DNA of 59,859 bases from Symsagittifera roscoffensis (Eukaryota > Xenacoelomorpha > Acoela > Convolutidae), in contig NW_026971510.1 in the NCBI RefSeq assembly GCF_963678635.1, positions 64,001 to 123,859 on the forward strand, read 5' to 3'. The translations under genes were made by a program, and so were the position numbers. Shown piece after piece: positions 19,851 to 29,743 of the stretch. Under the pieces are notes generated by a model. That model was not told the DNA's origin. It was given only the letters and a program-made list of their open reading frames with translations, and searched no databases. Position 1 is the first letter of the stretch; every line of letters starts with the position of its first letter.

Positions 19851-22800
19851 AGTATATGTGTGAGGGAGAGTGGTGAGAAGGAGGGTGGGGGAGGGAGGTG
19901 AAGGGGGGGGGGGGGTTACGTGGTGACCCTATGTAATAAGATAGAGAATAGAGCATCCGGTAACCAACCTAGGTATTAAGATAGGGAATAGGTTTCCTAA
20001 TGTAATAAGACGTTAAGGTTTCAGATGATGAATTTCAGATGGTAAGTTTTTTTTCGGCGCCCGAATTTCCGAATTTCGCATGTAAAGCGTACAAAGTTCC
20101 CTATAGATAGGAAATTCATTGTAAGGAATTAAGAACTCATTAGATAGGGAATAGATTTCTTATGTATTAAGATAGGGAATAAGTTTCCTAATTAAGATAA
20201 TATGGTTTCAGATGGTAAGTTTCAGAAAAAAATTTTGGCGCCCGATCTTACCATGTTTTAAGATAGTGTATAGGTTTCCCTATGTATAAGGAATCAGTGA
20301 GGGAATTAGGAACTCATTAAGATAGGGATTAGGTTTCCCAATGTATTAAGATAGGGAATGGTAATGTTTCAGTGTGATGGTAAGAAAATGGTAAGAAAAA
20401 CGGAATTTTTTGGGTTTTGTTTGGAAATGCCTAGTTTTTTTTACAAAGTTTTCTGCACGCGTTATGTTATTGGTGAGTATTACGTGTAGATTGTTTAATG
20501 AAAATTTTAAGTTTTTTTTTGGTTCAAGATAAGTCAATGCTAAGATTAGCAAAAGTTTGTACTTTTTGTCAAAAAACTTCAAAACACGATAAGATTTGAG
20601 ATAATTTGACTTAAAAACTTTTTTATTAGATGATCTTACTATTTTACAATAAGGATTTAGTGTAGGGTATTAAGAACTCATTAAGATAGGGAATAGGTTT
20701 CCCACTGAATTAAGATAGGGAAGGGTAAGGTTTCAGTGTGATGGTAAGAAAATGGTAAGAAAAACGGTATTTTTTGGATTTTGTGTGGAAACGTCTAGTT
20801 TTTTTCGCAAAAGTCTCAGCACGCGTTATGTAATTGGTGATTATTAAGTGTAGATTGTGTAATGAAAGTATTTTGTTTTTTTTGGTTCAAGGTAAGTCAA
20901 TGGTAGTATGGGCAAAAATTTGAAACTTTTATCAAAAAACTTCAAAACACAAAAAGATTTGATATAATTTGACTTAACAACTATTTTATTAGATAATCTT
21001 ATTTTTTAAAACAGTTCTAAATCCAGCTGAAACTATGCTGAAACCTACTGAGATTTCGAAAAAGTCAAGTTTTTGCAAAAAAATTGCAAGAACTTCAAGT
21101 TTTTGGAAAAAATTGCAAATTGCAAATTTCTGAAAAAGTTTGGAAAGAACTGCAGAAATCTCAAGGTTTTGGCTATTCTTTTGTTGCTTCTGATTTAATT
21201 GAATTAAAAAAAATTAAACACGTTTAGAGTTTAAAATTAAGCTCAAATTGTTTTTTAATTGGCATCATGTTGAGACATTGATACAAAACTTTGAATAGAA
21301 ATATGGATTTTTCCACAATTTTCCCTAAAAAAAACAAAGAAGATAAAAATTATCCTTATTTTAGCTAAAAAGCAATTTATATAATGCTCTGAACATATAA
21401 AGCTCATATTTGCTGAATGGATATTGATACTTCCGATTTTTCGGGAAAATAGTGTATTTAATTGTTATTTTCGAGAAAAAAAATTAGTCAAATTTATCCA
21501 AAATTTTCCATTTTAACCTTTCATTTGTGTAATGAGCTGGTTTTTTGTTCAATTCATGGAGAGTTCAACTAAGAATATCAATTCAATTGAACAATTAGAG
21601 CAATTTTCATTGAAACTTCTAGATCAAACTTCATGATCCAACTCCTCCTCAGTTTTTTCTCAAAGATTAACCCAAACTTGTACAAAAATTACAAGTTCTG
21701 ACAAGTTTTTCACCTTAGTAGTATCAACAATTTTTAGATCATTGTTGAAAAATGAACATTTTGATGCAAAAAAAGACAAAAAATAGGTCAAATTTTTCTT
21801 CAAAAAATTTTATTAGATTTGATGAAATTCAACAAAATCTTCTTCAAAACTAATAATTATCTCTCTGATGCTCCTATAACATAATTTTCATAACTTTGCC
21901 GTAGCAAATTGTCTATGTTTTAAGGTTTCTTTCGCTTTCTGATTTTTACATGCTTCCGCTATTGAACTCACTTTGCGAGAAAATTTAGACAGAACTGGTG
22001 ATTTTAGGAGGAAAATGGTATCAATTGAACAAACAGCTTGCTGGCAGAGATAAAATTAGAACTGATAACATCTGATGATTACTTTGTAACTTTTTCATGT
22101 TCTCCTTTAGGTTCCCTTGTTCAGTTATAACAATAAACTATTTCAGCAAAAGTAGTCTTTTGGGATCATTAACTATCACTTTTCTTGCAAAACAGTTTTT
22201 AAATCCTTTTTTATTCTTGATTTGTCTTGGAAGTTTTCTCAAAAAAGTCTCAGTGAGAAAGAATTGGTGCTAGTTAAAGCATTCAAAAGTACGTGTAAAA
22301 TTGAGAATATAAAGATGTATTTAAACATTGAGTTTTTACAACAAAAGGAGAGCAGCTTGAATGTTTTTAATCTGAAAACCTTTGGAAGTAGAAATTCGAT
22401 TATTGGTCTAGTTCCTTACTTCTGCAACATCTATATCCTTCAAAAAGAACGCTTCTTAGAGAAATCAATTTAGAAAAGGAAATTAAGGCGCAAACTGTAG
22501 CAACTAAATAATTTTGCCAAACTTATTGAGCAAAAAAACTATAGTTCTACGTAGTTTTCTAATTGAAAAAAAAACGGAAGCTAACCAGAAGAAAAATTTT
22601 ACTAACTGAAACTTTTCATATTAAAATTCAAATAATTAGGAGATCCTACAGCTGGTTCTGCCAATGTATCAAATTTTTCTTTTAAATTTTCAGCAAGCTC
22701 CATATCGTTTTCTCTAAAAATCTTTCTTCATCAAACTTTTTTATTTTTTTATCCAAAAAAATGAAACTAACATGGTCATGGAATTGAAGCAAACTTTCAA

Positions 22801-23077
22801 TTTATGCTTCATGTATCATCTTCTAAAAGATGTCGGAGTTGGTTCACAAAAAAACGCTCAAAGTATCTGATTTTTCTGAATTTCTATCTCAAATTAGTAT
22901 TTTTTCAGTTGCTACTTCATCTACTATCTTCCAACTTAAATTAATTTGAACAAAATTATACTTGAAAATTAAATTTTAGATGGAAAATGTTTTATTTCAG
23001 CGAATATTCAAAAATCCGAAGCAGAAATAATACATAACTATTTTGCAAGAAATCTTCAAATGATTTCTCAATCTGAT
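19851..23077 (+). repeat. Left inverted-repeat arm of the 28 kb element
   Basis: Pairs with 45,909-47,858. Landmarks shared in reverse complement: GGCGCCCGA near 20,055, CAGCTGAAACTATGCTGAAAC near 21,022, GAGCTGGTTTTTTGTTCAATT near 21,535, and GATTTCTCAATCTGAT ending at 23,077. The left arm is about 1.3 kb longer; roughly 22,020-22,860 has no partner on the right, and a segment near 20,290-20,760 is partly duplicated. Frames here are short; a frame at 22222-22473 (first ATG at 22,315) has no recognisable motif. Confidence 0.75.
19862..19916 (+). repeat. G-rich terminal tract (possible G-quadruplex)
   Basis: Six or more G runs, including GAGGGTGGGGGAGGGAGG and a run of 13 G, lie immediately inside the left terminus. 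The right terminus has the mirrored C-rich tract, so both ends present the G-rich strand pointing inward from the tip. Confidence 0.7.
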
Positions 23078-23786
23078 AAAGAAAAAATGGGAGATTTAGA
23101 ATATCCCAAAATTTAAAAAAAAAAAATTTGAAAAGCCTCAAAAAATGAATTAAAGTGAATAAAAACAGCAAAATTTTTGACCAATTGTTTTTAACATGAA
23201 AAAAAGTCAGAATGGATAGGCTACTTAGCCTAGCTGAAACAAAATCATATAATCTATCTATGGAGTTTTCAAAAGTTTTACTATCAACTAATCAGAAACG
23301 AGCATTATTTATAAGGAAATTTTCATCTTTTCTGATATCAACCAATCAGAATCAAGCTTCAATGGTCATGGAATTTCCAAAAAATTTAATGTCAGCCAAT
23401 CAAAATTGAGTTCCAATTCTCATGGGTTTTTCAACAGTTTTGATATCGTTCGTAGATATCGAGGATTTCTTCACAGGTAGTCTTTGTGGTAATAACCAAT
23501 CAGAATGAGGCACTCACAGATTTTAAAAAACTTTGTAGATCAGAACCAAATTATGTTTATGAAATTTCCCTATCAATCAATTTTTTTGCTGAATTGTTCT
23601 TATATAACTAATAGATACAAGTGACACCAAAGTGATATAAATGAGATTTCTTGTCTGGTTTTTGTTGTTTTTTCGATACTCAATTCAAATTTTGAAATAT
23701 CGATTAAAATTTTTTCGATTTGTTCTATTTCTAACCAGTGAAAAAAAATCCAAAATATACATTTTCATCAATTTCTTTTTGGTATT

Positions 23787-24200
23787 TTATAATATAAACG
23801 ACCGGAAGTCTTTTAAACTTGGAGAATCGATTAAAAGATATTCAGACAAATCTCGATTTTGTATTTGTATCAAATTTAAAACAGTAATCGAAATGATGTC
23901 CCTTATCTTCATTATTTGTTCCATAGGCTCTTCCATTGTTTTGTTTTTTACTGATACACCACTGAATCTGTTTAACTCTTCTAGATAGAAACATTGTTGA
24001 TAAATCTGGCAGTACTCTTCTTTTCTGAAATCTCCTCTCCATCTTTTTAACAAAACTATTGAACTTTCTGTGTTTCTATACAAGTTAAAACTAATACAAT
24101 CTCCATCAACGTCATCTGTCCACTACTCTTTTTTTTTGTAGTAGCTCGGCCTTAAAGTTTGATGAATGTCCATTTCAGACATTGAAAACCCTTTTGATAG
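23787..24200 (-). CDS. Minus-strand reading frame with an internal TAG (unit A)
   Basis: After a good 3' splice site (TTTGTTTCAG near 24,220) the frame reads from ATG (MSEMDIHQTLRPSYYK) to a TAG, then continues in frame WTDDVDGDCISFNLYRNTES and on to a TAA at 23,787. The part after the TAG is 112 codons, open in all three units, and looks globular with a C-terminal SLKDFRSFIL. Function unknown. Either the TAG is an ancestral nonsense change, it is read through, or an unrecognised intron removes it. In phase it could follow the 24.83-25.22 kb frame through a ~600-base intron. Confidence 0.4.
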
Positions 24201-24828
24201 AAACATAATTTTTACTGAAACAAACAAAGAAACTTGAAAATCTCGAATTGTTGTACCATTTTAAATTTATTTTGTAATAGCAATCACCATAAAACGTTTT
24301 TTTCCTTATTTAGAGTCTAATTAATTTTTATGAAGATCATGTAGATAAGCAAAACCTCATATTGGGTTTAAAAAAATTGAAAACAACCAATGAAATTCAG
24401 AAATTCAAAAAAAACATTGATAATTCTTTCAACTAAATGTCAATTCTTGTTTGTAGTTTTAGAAACAAGAAACAAAAAATTCTAGTAAGAAAAAATCTAT
24501 TTAAATGTGGATAAAAACAGTACTTAAATAAGTTTTTCTGTATTTTTTTAAACAAATACTGGAAAATCATTTGATTATTGGCCAGTGTTTCATGTCAATT
24601 TTTACTAAATTGTATGTTTTGTCTAATTTTTCCTCAGATATCTTAGCTCTAATAGTACACTTAAAAAAATTGTTTTGAACCAATAATTTTCATTAACGAA
24701 ACGTACAAAAAATCACAAAGCATTCTTGAGGTTTACAATTACCAACAAACAAAAAGTCTCCCAAAATTTGGGACAGTTCTTTGAATTCGTTCAAAGTATA
24801 GTTGACATAGGAAACTTGTTTCATTGCT

Positions 24829-25221
24829 TCATTCTCTTTTGCAATGAAGAGTCGAATCTGAATGTAGGGTGGTTTGTTCGCACTGTACTTCTTGATTGTG
24901 ACACTCCCTCCTCATGTTGTATGTTGCTATTTCATATACTCTATTACAGATGTCGAGCTGCTGATCCATAGTTGATTCTTTGTCAGATTTGGCTTCATTT
25001 GTAGGTATGAGTCCAAGTTTTTCAGCATCGTGAATAACAGTATTCCGGATTGCCGATATTGCTTCTCCTTCTTCTTCACTGATATGGACTTGCTGGGACT
25101 TTTCAAATTGTCTCAAATCATTAATTTTTAATAGTTGAAAGCACGGTTCAAAATAAATTTTCACTTTGTAGGATTTTTGGAACCAATTAAATCTCTCAAT
25201 TCTTGTTTGATTTTTGAGAAT
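24829..25221 (-). pseudogene. Same gene in unit A, frameshifted by a 2-base deletion
   Basis: Relative to unit B, CA is missing from GTGACACACTCCC near 24,900, shifting the frame after MRREC. The remainder is nearly identical. Confidence 0.6.
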
Positions 25222-25369
25222 TCAAAAGAAATGGAACTAGTGTTTTTTCTTGAGTACATTTTTGAAGAGTAAACTGATTAGATGAGGAGAAAAGCTGGAA
25301 ATTGTACTACATATGGAAGGTTTTATATGACTTTTCGCAATATGGAAAGTGTGTAGGCGTTAGTTCTTC

Positions 25370-25376
25370 TATATAA
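25370..25376 (+). promoter_or_regulatory. TATA box of the histone-fold-like gene (unit A)
   Basis: TATATAA centred about 37 bases before the ATG, implying a very short 5' leader. Same position in unit B (31,930) and unit C (38,478). Confidence 0.55.
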
Positions 25377-25409
25377 ATCCACAATTTTCTACAAAAATAG
25401 TTCTTCCCA

Positions 25410-25777
25410 ATGGCAGCTGCTATGTGTCAAGCTCTACCCAGCGTTTATTCAGATTACAGTAAAAAATCGCTATTTATTTCTGTTTCCAACAAGATTTACG
25501 AAAAATACATAATAACCCAAGATTTTGGTGTGTCTACCCACAATTTTTTATTTTCTTTGGAGAATTGTAAGTTCATTTGTTTTTAATAGGAACTTCTTTT
25601 ACCAAATTTTTCAGTGATTAGATAAATATATTTACATATATCAGGAAATTGACTGTCTTTACACTTTGTTCAAACACAGATTCCATTCAAGTATTGTTAC
25701 AACAAGCGGAGAAGTATTCAATCAGCTTAATCGAGCAGTTCCACATAACTTATGATGAGAAGGAGCCAAAAATATGA
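25410..25777 (+). CDS. Small two-exon gene, histone-fold-like product (unit A)
   Basis: Exon 1 is 25,410-25,566 (ATG GCA GCT GCT), the intron starts GTAAGTTC at 25,567 and ends CAAACACAG at 25,679, and exon 2 is 25,680-25,777, ending in TGA, giving 84 residues. A TATA box (TATATAA, 25,370-25,376) lies 34-40 bases before the ATG. The product reads as helix (SKKSLFISVSNKIYEKY), loop with DFGVS, long helix (about residues 41-70, including VLLQQAEKYSISLIEQ), then FHITYDE. That order and the DxG(V/I)S...(about 28-residue helix)...IT motif resemble the alpha1-L1-alpha2-L2 part of histone H2B; alpha3 is missing. All three tandem copies keep the frame despite substitutions. The histone link is a by-eye fold resemblance, not a proven homology. 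A CCAAT lies about 220 bases upstream. Confidence 0.6.
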
Positions 25778-26621
25778 CTAGTATTGCAAAGAAACGACTA
25801 ATTCGGAAAAAATACAAGAGGCATTAGCTAAGATCTAATCAAAAACTTGCTTTCACAAAATCTCATGGTTCAGCGCTTCTGGACAGAATTCAAAAAGTTC
25901 AAAATTCAAAAAATGAGTCTGATTTAATGAAGATTTTTTTTTGTTTTATTGATTGTCATGGTTCTGTGAATAGTGATTATGTGAGCTTTGGATAAAGTAA
26001 TCAATTGTTTTACAATGTTTTCTTAGTAGTTTGCCCTGATAAGTCTTTTAAAACTAAGCTTTGGTTCAGAAACACTTAATTCAGATGAAAAGAAAAATCA
26101 ATTTACAAACAATTGGGAAAGTTAAAAAATGTGTAAAAAGACAAAAATTGAGTTAATTTTCGAGTTCGTTGTCACTTTCACCTTCATGTGCCACAACATG
26201 TTTTCTTCTATGTTTTCTTCAAACAAAGCTGAGTCATCATGTTGAACCTTCAATTTGTCTTTTTAATAGCTTGTATTTGCACGATTTGTTTCAATTTTCC
26301 GCCAATCATATATGTAAATTCTTAAGGGAGTAGAACACTTCTTTGGATCTCTGTAGAAGATGTCAAAATCAACCATTTTTCAAAAATACTCATTTGTAGT
26401 AAATGTTTCATTGTAAATGAAAACTATTTCCGTATCCCAGATCCACAACTTCATCAAAAAATTTTTTCATTTGAATCATATGAAAACCCGTATTTGTTTC
26501 TCGAAGGTGACTTAGACATTGCCAATTCTTTACTAAACTCTCTAACTCTTTTACTCTCGAGTTCTCTCCATTCTGAAAGATCTATGATTATTTGCTCACT
26601 AGCCTGGGAGATTTTCTAAAT

Positions 26622-27014
26622 TTAAGAATCTTGACAGTTACGGTACCAATTTTCAATTTCAAACTGGATGCAGTAACTCGCGCGTTCTATTATGATTGGT
26701 TTCAAATTTTCAGATAGATTTTCATAAATTTTGAAAATTCTTCTCATGTTGATGGAATGAGCTGAACTGTAGGAGATTTTCAAATGAAATGAAATATAAA
26801 TATTTTTCAGCTGTAGATTTTGCTGAATTTTTTCATAAACAAACTGAACTCATTCAAAATTTTGCAAAACTTGGTTGACTTTAATTGTTTCCAAAAGGTT
26901 TTGTAGAATCAGAATTTTTTGTTGTACTGAAACTATTTTTGAAAAGTTTTTAAAGAAGAAGAGTTTCCTTGAAACTTATTGCTATCAATTACAACCTCGC
27001 TTGAGTATCTTCAT
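26622..27014 (-). CDS. Minus-strand spliced reading frame (unit A), unknown function
   Basis: ATG at 27,012-27,014 (M-K-I-L-K-R-G), donor GTAATT at 26,992, acceptor ATAGTTTCAG ending at 26,927 (66-base intron), then LQQKILILQNLLETIKVNQV to a TGA at 26,850. In the same frame, just past a GAGTTCAG acceptor-like site, 73 open codons follow (26,622-26,843: FVYEKIQQNLQLKN, INMRRIFKIYENLSEN, IEIENWY-type residues) to a TAA. A 27- or 36-base intron removing the TGA would join them, but that is shorter than most animal introns. The helical, Q/N/E/K-rich composition looks coding. Two inverted CCAAT boxes lie upstream at about 27,100-27,120. Confidence 0.4.
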
Positions 27015-27224
27015 TTAGATTTAAAAAAACTAGCAAGTTAAGTAAAATCCTCAAATTTTTCCATCAATCTCATCACCTTAGAGTTAGTTCTGGAGTTCTG
27101 ATTGGTTAAATTTTTATTGGACAAATCTAGAATTTAGTAGATTCAGAAAATCTAGAAGTTATTGTGTAAGGTCTTCTTATAAAATTCGAAGATTTATTCT
27201 GTAGATTCTAAAAATTTATGAAAA

Positions 27225-27323
27225 ATGACGTTTCTAGAAGTTTATGAATAATGACGTCAATTTATCTGGTGGAAATATTCTACCACTTTTACTGTTCTAC
27301 AAAAGTTAAAGTGTATGACGTCA
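27225..27323. promoter_or_regulatory. TGACGTCA (CRE-like) site pair, unit A
   Basis: Palindromic TGACGTCA at 27,252-27,259 and 27,316-27,323, plus a half site TGACGTTTC at about 27,226, all within 100 bases. Both full sites recur in unit B (33,818 and 33,882) and unit C (40,366 and 40,430). They match the consensus for CREB/ATF-type bZIP factors; use here is not shown. Confidence 0.5.
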
Positions 27324-27589
27324 TTTGCTGTCATTATGTGAATTTCTAACTTTATTTTTTAAATGATCGCAAAAAACGCAAAATTTTAATGTAAAAAGCA
27401 TGTTGACTTACTGCTTAGAGAAGTTCTATATTGATGACTTTCATCGCTATTCCCTATGTTAATACCTTGGTTTTCTAGTGTTTCTGATCAACAGACATGC
27501 AAAAATTAGTTTTCTAAATGATTAAGTTTTAAACATAAATTTCATAAAGACTAGTAATTAACTGTGCAAGAAAAATTGTAATGAATCAT

Positions 27590-27960
27590 TTCGGCAAGAT
27601 GCCAAAAAAAAACATTTTAATGTTTTCTACAAAACGCAAAAAGTGTTTCATTTTTTTCGACAAATTGCAAAATTTGTTTCAGTTTTATTTCAACAGAGTA
27701 CAAAAAATGTTTCAATTTTTTCGGTAAGATGTGAAAAGTGTTTCAATTTTTTGAAGCGTGTGTGAAAGTGTTTGACTCTTTTCCTACAAATGCGAAAAAC
27801 GCTTCGCTTTTTTGAACAAAATGTGAAAAATGTTTCACTTGTTTCTTAAAAAATGCGAAAAGTCTTTCAATTTTCTTGACAATATGCGAAAAGTGTTTCA
27901 CTTTTTTTGACAAAATGCGAAAAGTGTTTCAATTTTTTCTACAAAGATTTGCCAAGATGC
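27590..27960. repeat. ~31-base minisatellite, unit A
   Basis: Imperfect units close to TTTTTCGACAAAATGCGAAAAGTGTTTCAA-type spacing, broken here for reading as GACAAAATGCGAAAAG and TGTTTCAATTTTTT. About 11 units. Reading frames through it (repeated C-E-K-C-F) are a by-product of the repeat. Confidence 0.8.
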
Positions 27961-28210
27961 AAAAACCATTCTGTATTTTTCACCCGAGTGCAATTTTTCT
28001 TTTGTTATTTTTTCTATGATATGTGTGCAAAAATTAATCAAGTTTCTTAACACGTGTGCAAGTTCACAACACTTAATTAAGTTCTAATTGTTTTTCAATG
28101 ATTTATCCTGAACCTCTCATCTATTCTCATAGTTACAATGAAATTGAAGAAATTATTTGATTACAAAGAACGAAATTAATGCCAAACAACAACTTTTTAC
28201 AAAAAAAAAT

Positions 28211-28683
28211 TCAATCAAAGAGCTGTCGAGAGTTCTGGAGGTTCTCAATAGAACGCACAGCAGGACGAGGTTGTAGCGGTTTTTGTAGAGCTGGAGGTGT
28301 CATTGCTTCCGAGAATCCCTCATCTTCATCTATTGTGATATGGTTTTCAGCTGATTCTGCTTCCTCCCAAGGAAAGAGGAAATGGTCGACTGGTTGAGCC
28401 ACATATCCAGAGTCAGGAGTGTCGGGTAGTTCATTCCCACGTGCTCAGCCACTTCCTCCGTCATTTGCATTTCTCCAAGTTGGTTCTCTGTCATGGGTAC
28501 TTGCATCAAATGATGTTCGTTGAAGTCCCTTCGCATCACTTCCACCATATGGCAGACTTGGATTGGGATGTCCATTCGTGCCAGTAAAACTCCGGAGACT
28601 GTTTCTCGCACTTGATTTTGTACTAGATCAGACAAAAAATCTACAGAGTACACAAGGTTCTTGTTTTGCACTGAGAAGCTCAT
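28211..28683 (-). CDS. Minus-strand gene with an apparent -1 frame break (unit A)
   Basis: From ATG 28,683 the frame reads MSFSVQNKNLVYSVDFLSDL, VRETVSG, DIPIQVCHMVEVMRRDF and MQMTEEVAEH. Around 28,455-28,440 the coding signal passes to another frame: NELPDTPDSGYVAQPVDHF, FPWEEAESAENHITIDEDEG, and on to a TGA at 28,211. The second part is acidic then proline-rich, ending NSRQLFD. The total would be about 156 residues. One missing G in CACGTGGGAATGAAC explains the shift; it is the same in all three units. It could be an old mutation, programmed frameshifting, or an unrecognised intron. No known domain. Four CCAAT boxes lie 140-280 bases upstream. Confidence 0.5.
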
Positions 28684-28820
28684 TTTGAGCAATAAGATGA
28701 GCAAAAGAGTAAAATTAAGAAAGAGCTGAGAGAGGAGGTAGTTGATGGTAGTTTAGTTGAAAAAAAAAGTGATTTTTAGTTAGGAGTTAGGGGTACCTTC
28801 AACTCGAATGTGTGGGTTTA

Positions 28821-28960
28821 ACCAATCAGAATTGATTTTCCTTATTTGGATTGTAGTCGTGTCCAATCAGATTTTAGCTTCCTTTTACGGATATCTTACA
28901 TAAAAGTCGTGTCCAATCGAAAACAAAGCTCCATTTTACACAATGTGGTTTCCAATCAAA
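28821..28960. promoter_or_regulatory. CCAAT-box cluster upstream of the 28.68 kb gene (unit A)
   Basis: Four CCAATC motifs within 140 bases: ACCAATCAGAA at 28,821, GTCCAATCAGA at 28,861, GTCCAATCGAA at 28,911 and TTCCAATCAAA at 28,950, all in the plus orientation. The same cluster is at 35,371-35,510 and 41,977-42,116. CCAAT boxes work in either orientation through NF-Y; here they sit between a minus-strand gene and upstream sequence. Function is inferred. Confidence 0.5.
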
Positions 28961-29149
28961 AAAATGTTCATTTATCTTAGATTGTCAGAGGAACTATTTA
29001 AGGACTTAAATCTTCCAAATATTTAAAAGTATACAAAAAGCAATCGCAAAATTAAATTACCAAAAGTTGTTTGCTGTAAAAATAAGAAATATTGCCGATA
29101 TAAGTAACCAAGGAATAGCGAACAAGTAGCATTTCCACAAATTTTATCT

Positions 29150-29743
29150 TTAAGTTAATTGAATTTTTTGTATGTAATCAGTGAGAATTTGCTGATTTCT
29201 GAGTAAATAGTCAAGCTCTTTGATTTCGATATAAATTTGGGAGGACAACTCAAAGTTGGTGAAATTTTCAAAGCTAATCTCTGGAAGTCTGGTTCCAAAA
29301 CGGATCAAGCAGGATTTTGAACTTTGAAAATCCTTAAAAAAATGAAGGAATAAAAAACTTTGCTGGGGAGTTTTTACAAAGTTGGGTATCGGGTAAGAAA
29401 TAAAAAGAGTCTTTGATATATTATTGTTAAACTTTCTGATTAATTTCAAATTTTCGAGAATAAACAAAATTTCTTTCCTTGTGAGGTGTAATTCAGCCGT
29501 AAGTTTAAAGCTTTGATACGCAATCTGTGGATCAAAAGTAAAGTCTTTGATAGAGTAAATTTCTCTAAAGAGACCTTTACTTAGTCGGATAACTCTATTT
29601 TGTACAATAGAAACGTCCAAAAAATTATGAAAAAAGTAAGAGACATTATCTATTTCATCAAAAAGAAAACCAATTGGAATTTTTTCCTTTTTCTTGTAAG
29701 GTAAATCGAGGGACTCAAATGTTTTTTGATAGAATTGGTTCAA
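29150..29743 (-). CDS. 197-codon minus-strand frame, unit A; unknown function
   Basis: Open frame from a TTG at 29,743 (no ATG; the frame stays open to about 29,820) to a TAA at 29,150. The product includes FLFDEIDNVSYFFHNFLDVS, FTFDPQIAYQSFKLTAELHL, FVKTPQQSFLFLHFF and many charged helical stretches, without a recognisable domain. All glutamines use CAA or CAG. It is probably an exon or 3' part of a longer gene. Its frame is kept in unit C. Confidence 0.5.
   Translation of the reverse strand: MNQFYQKTFESLDLPYKKKEKIPIGFLFDEIDNVSYFFHNFLDVSIVQNRVIRLSKGLFREIYSIKDFTFDPQIAYQSFKLTAELHLTRKEILFILENLKLIRKFNNNISKTLFISYPIPNFVKTPQQSFLFLHFFKDFQSSKSCLIRFGTRLPEISFENFTNFELSSQIYIEIKELDYLLRNQQILTDYIQKIQLT

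Noticed and set aside
19935-20360. TAAGATAGGG repeats as an internal telomere tract
   Set aside because: They are not contiguous short units; spacing is irregular and the sequence between them is unique to the inverted-repeat arms.
23641-23988. Plus-strand hydrophobic frame (MRFLVWFLLFF) with an upstream TATATAA at 23,601
   Set aside because: It is antisense to the better-supported minus-strand frame and has a stop after 13 codons in unit B.
27590-27960. Regular repeats with spacers, CRISPR-like
   Set aside because: The units are contiguous imperfect minisatellite repeats without unique spacers of constant length, in a eukaryotic repeat context.
28179-28397. Plus-strand frame GRGCSGFCRAGG over the 28.2 kb gene
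   Set aside because: Antisense shadow of the minus-strand acidic/proline-rich C-terminus.
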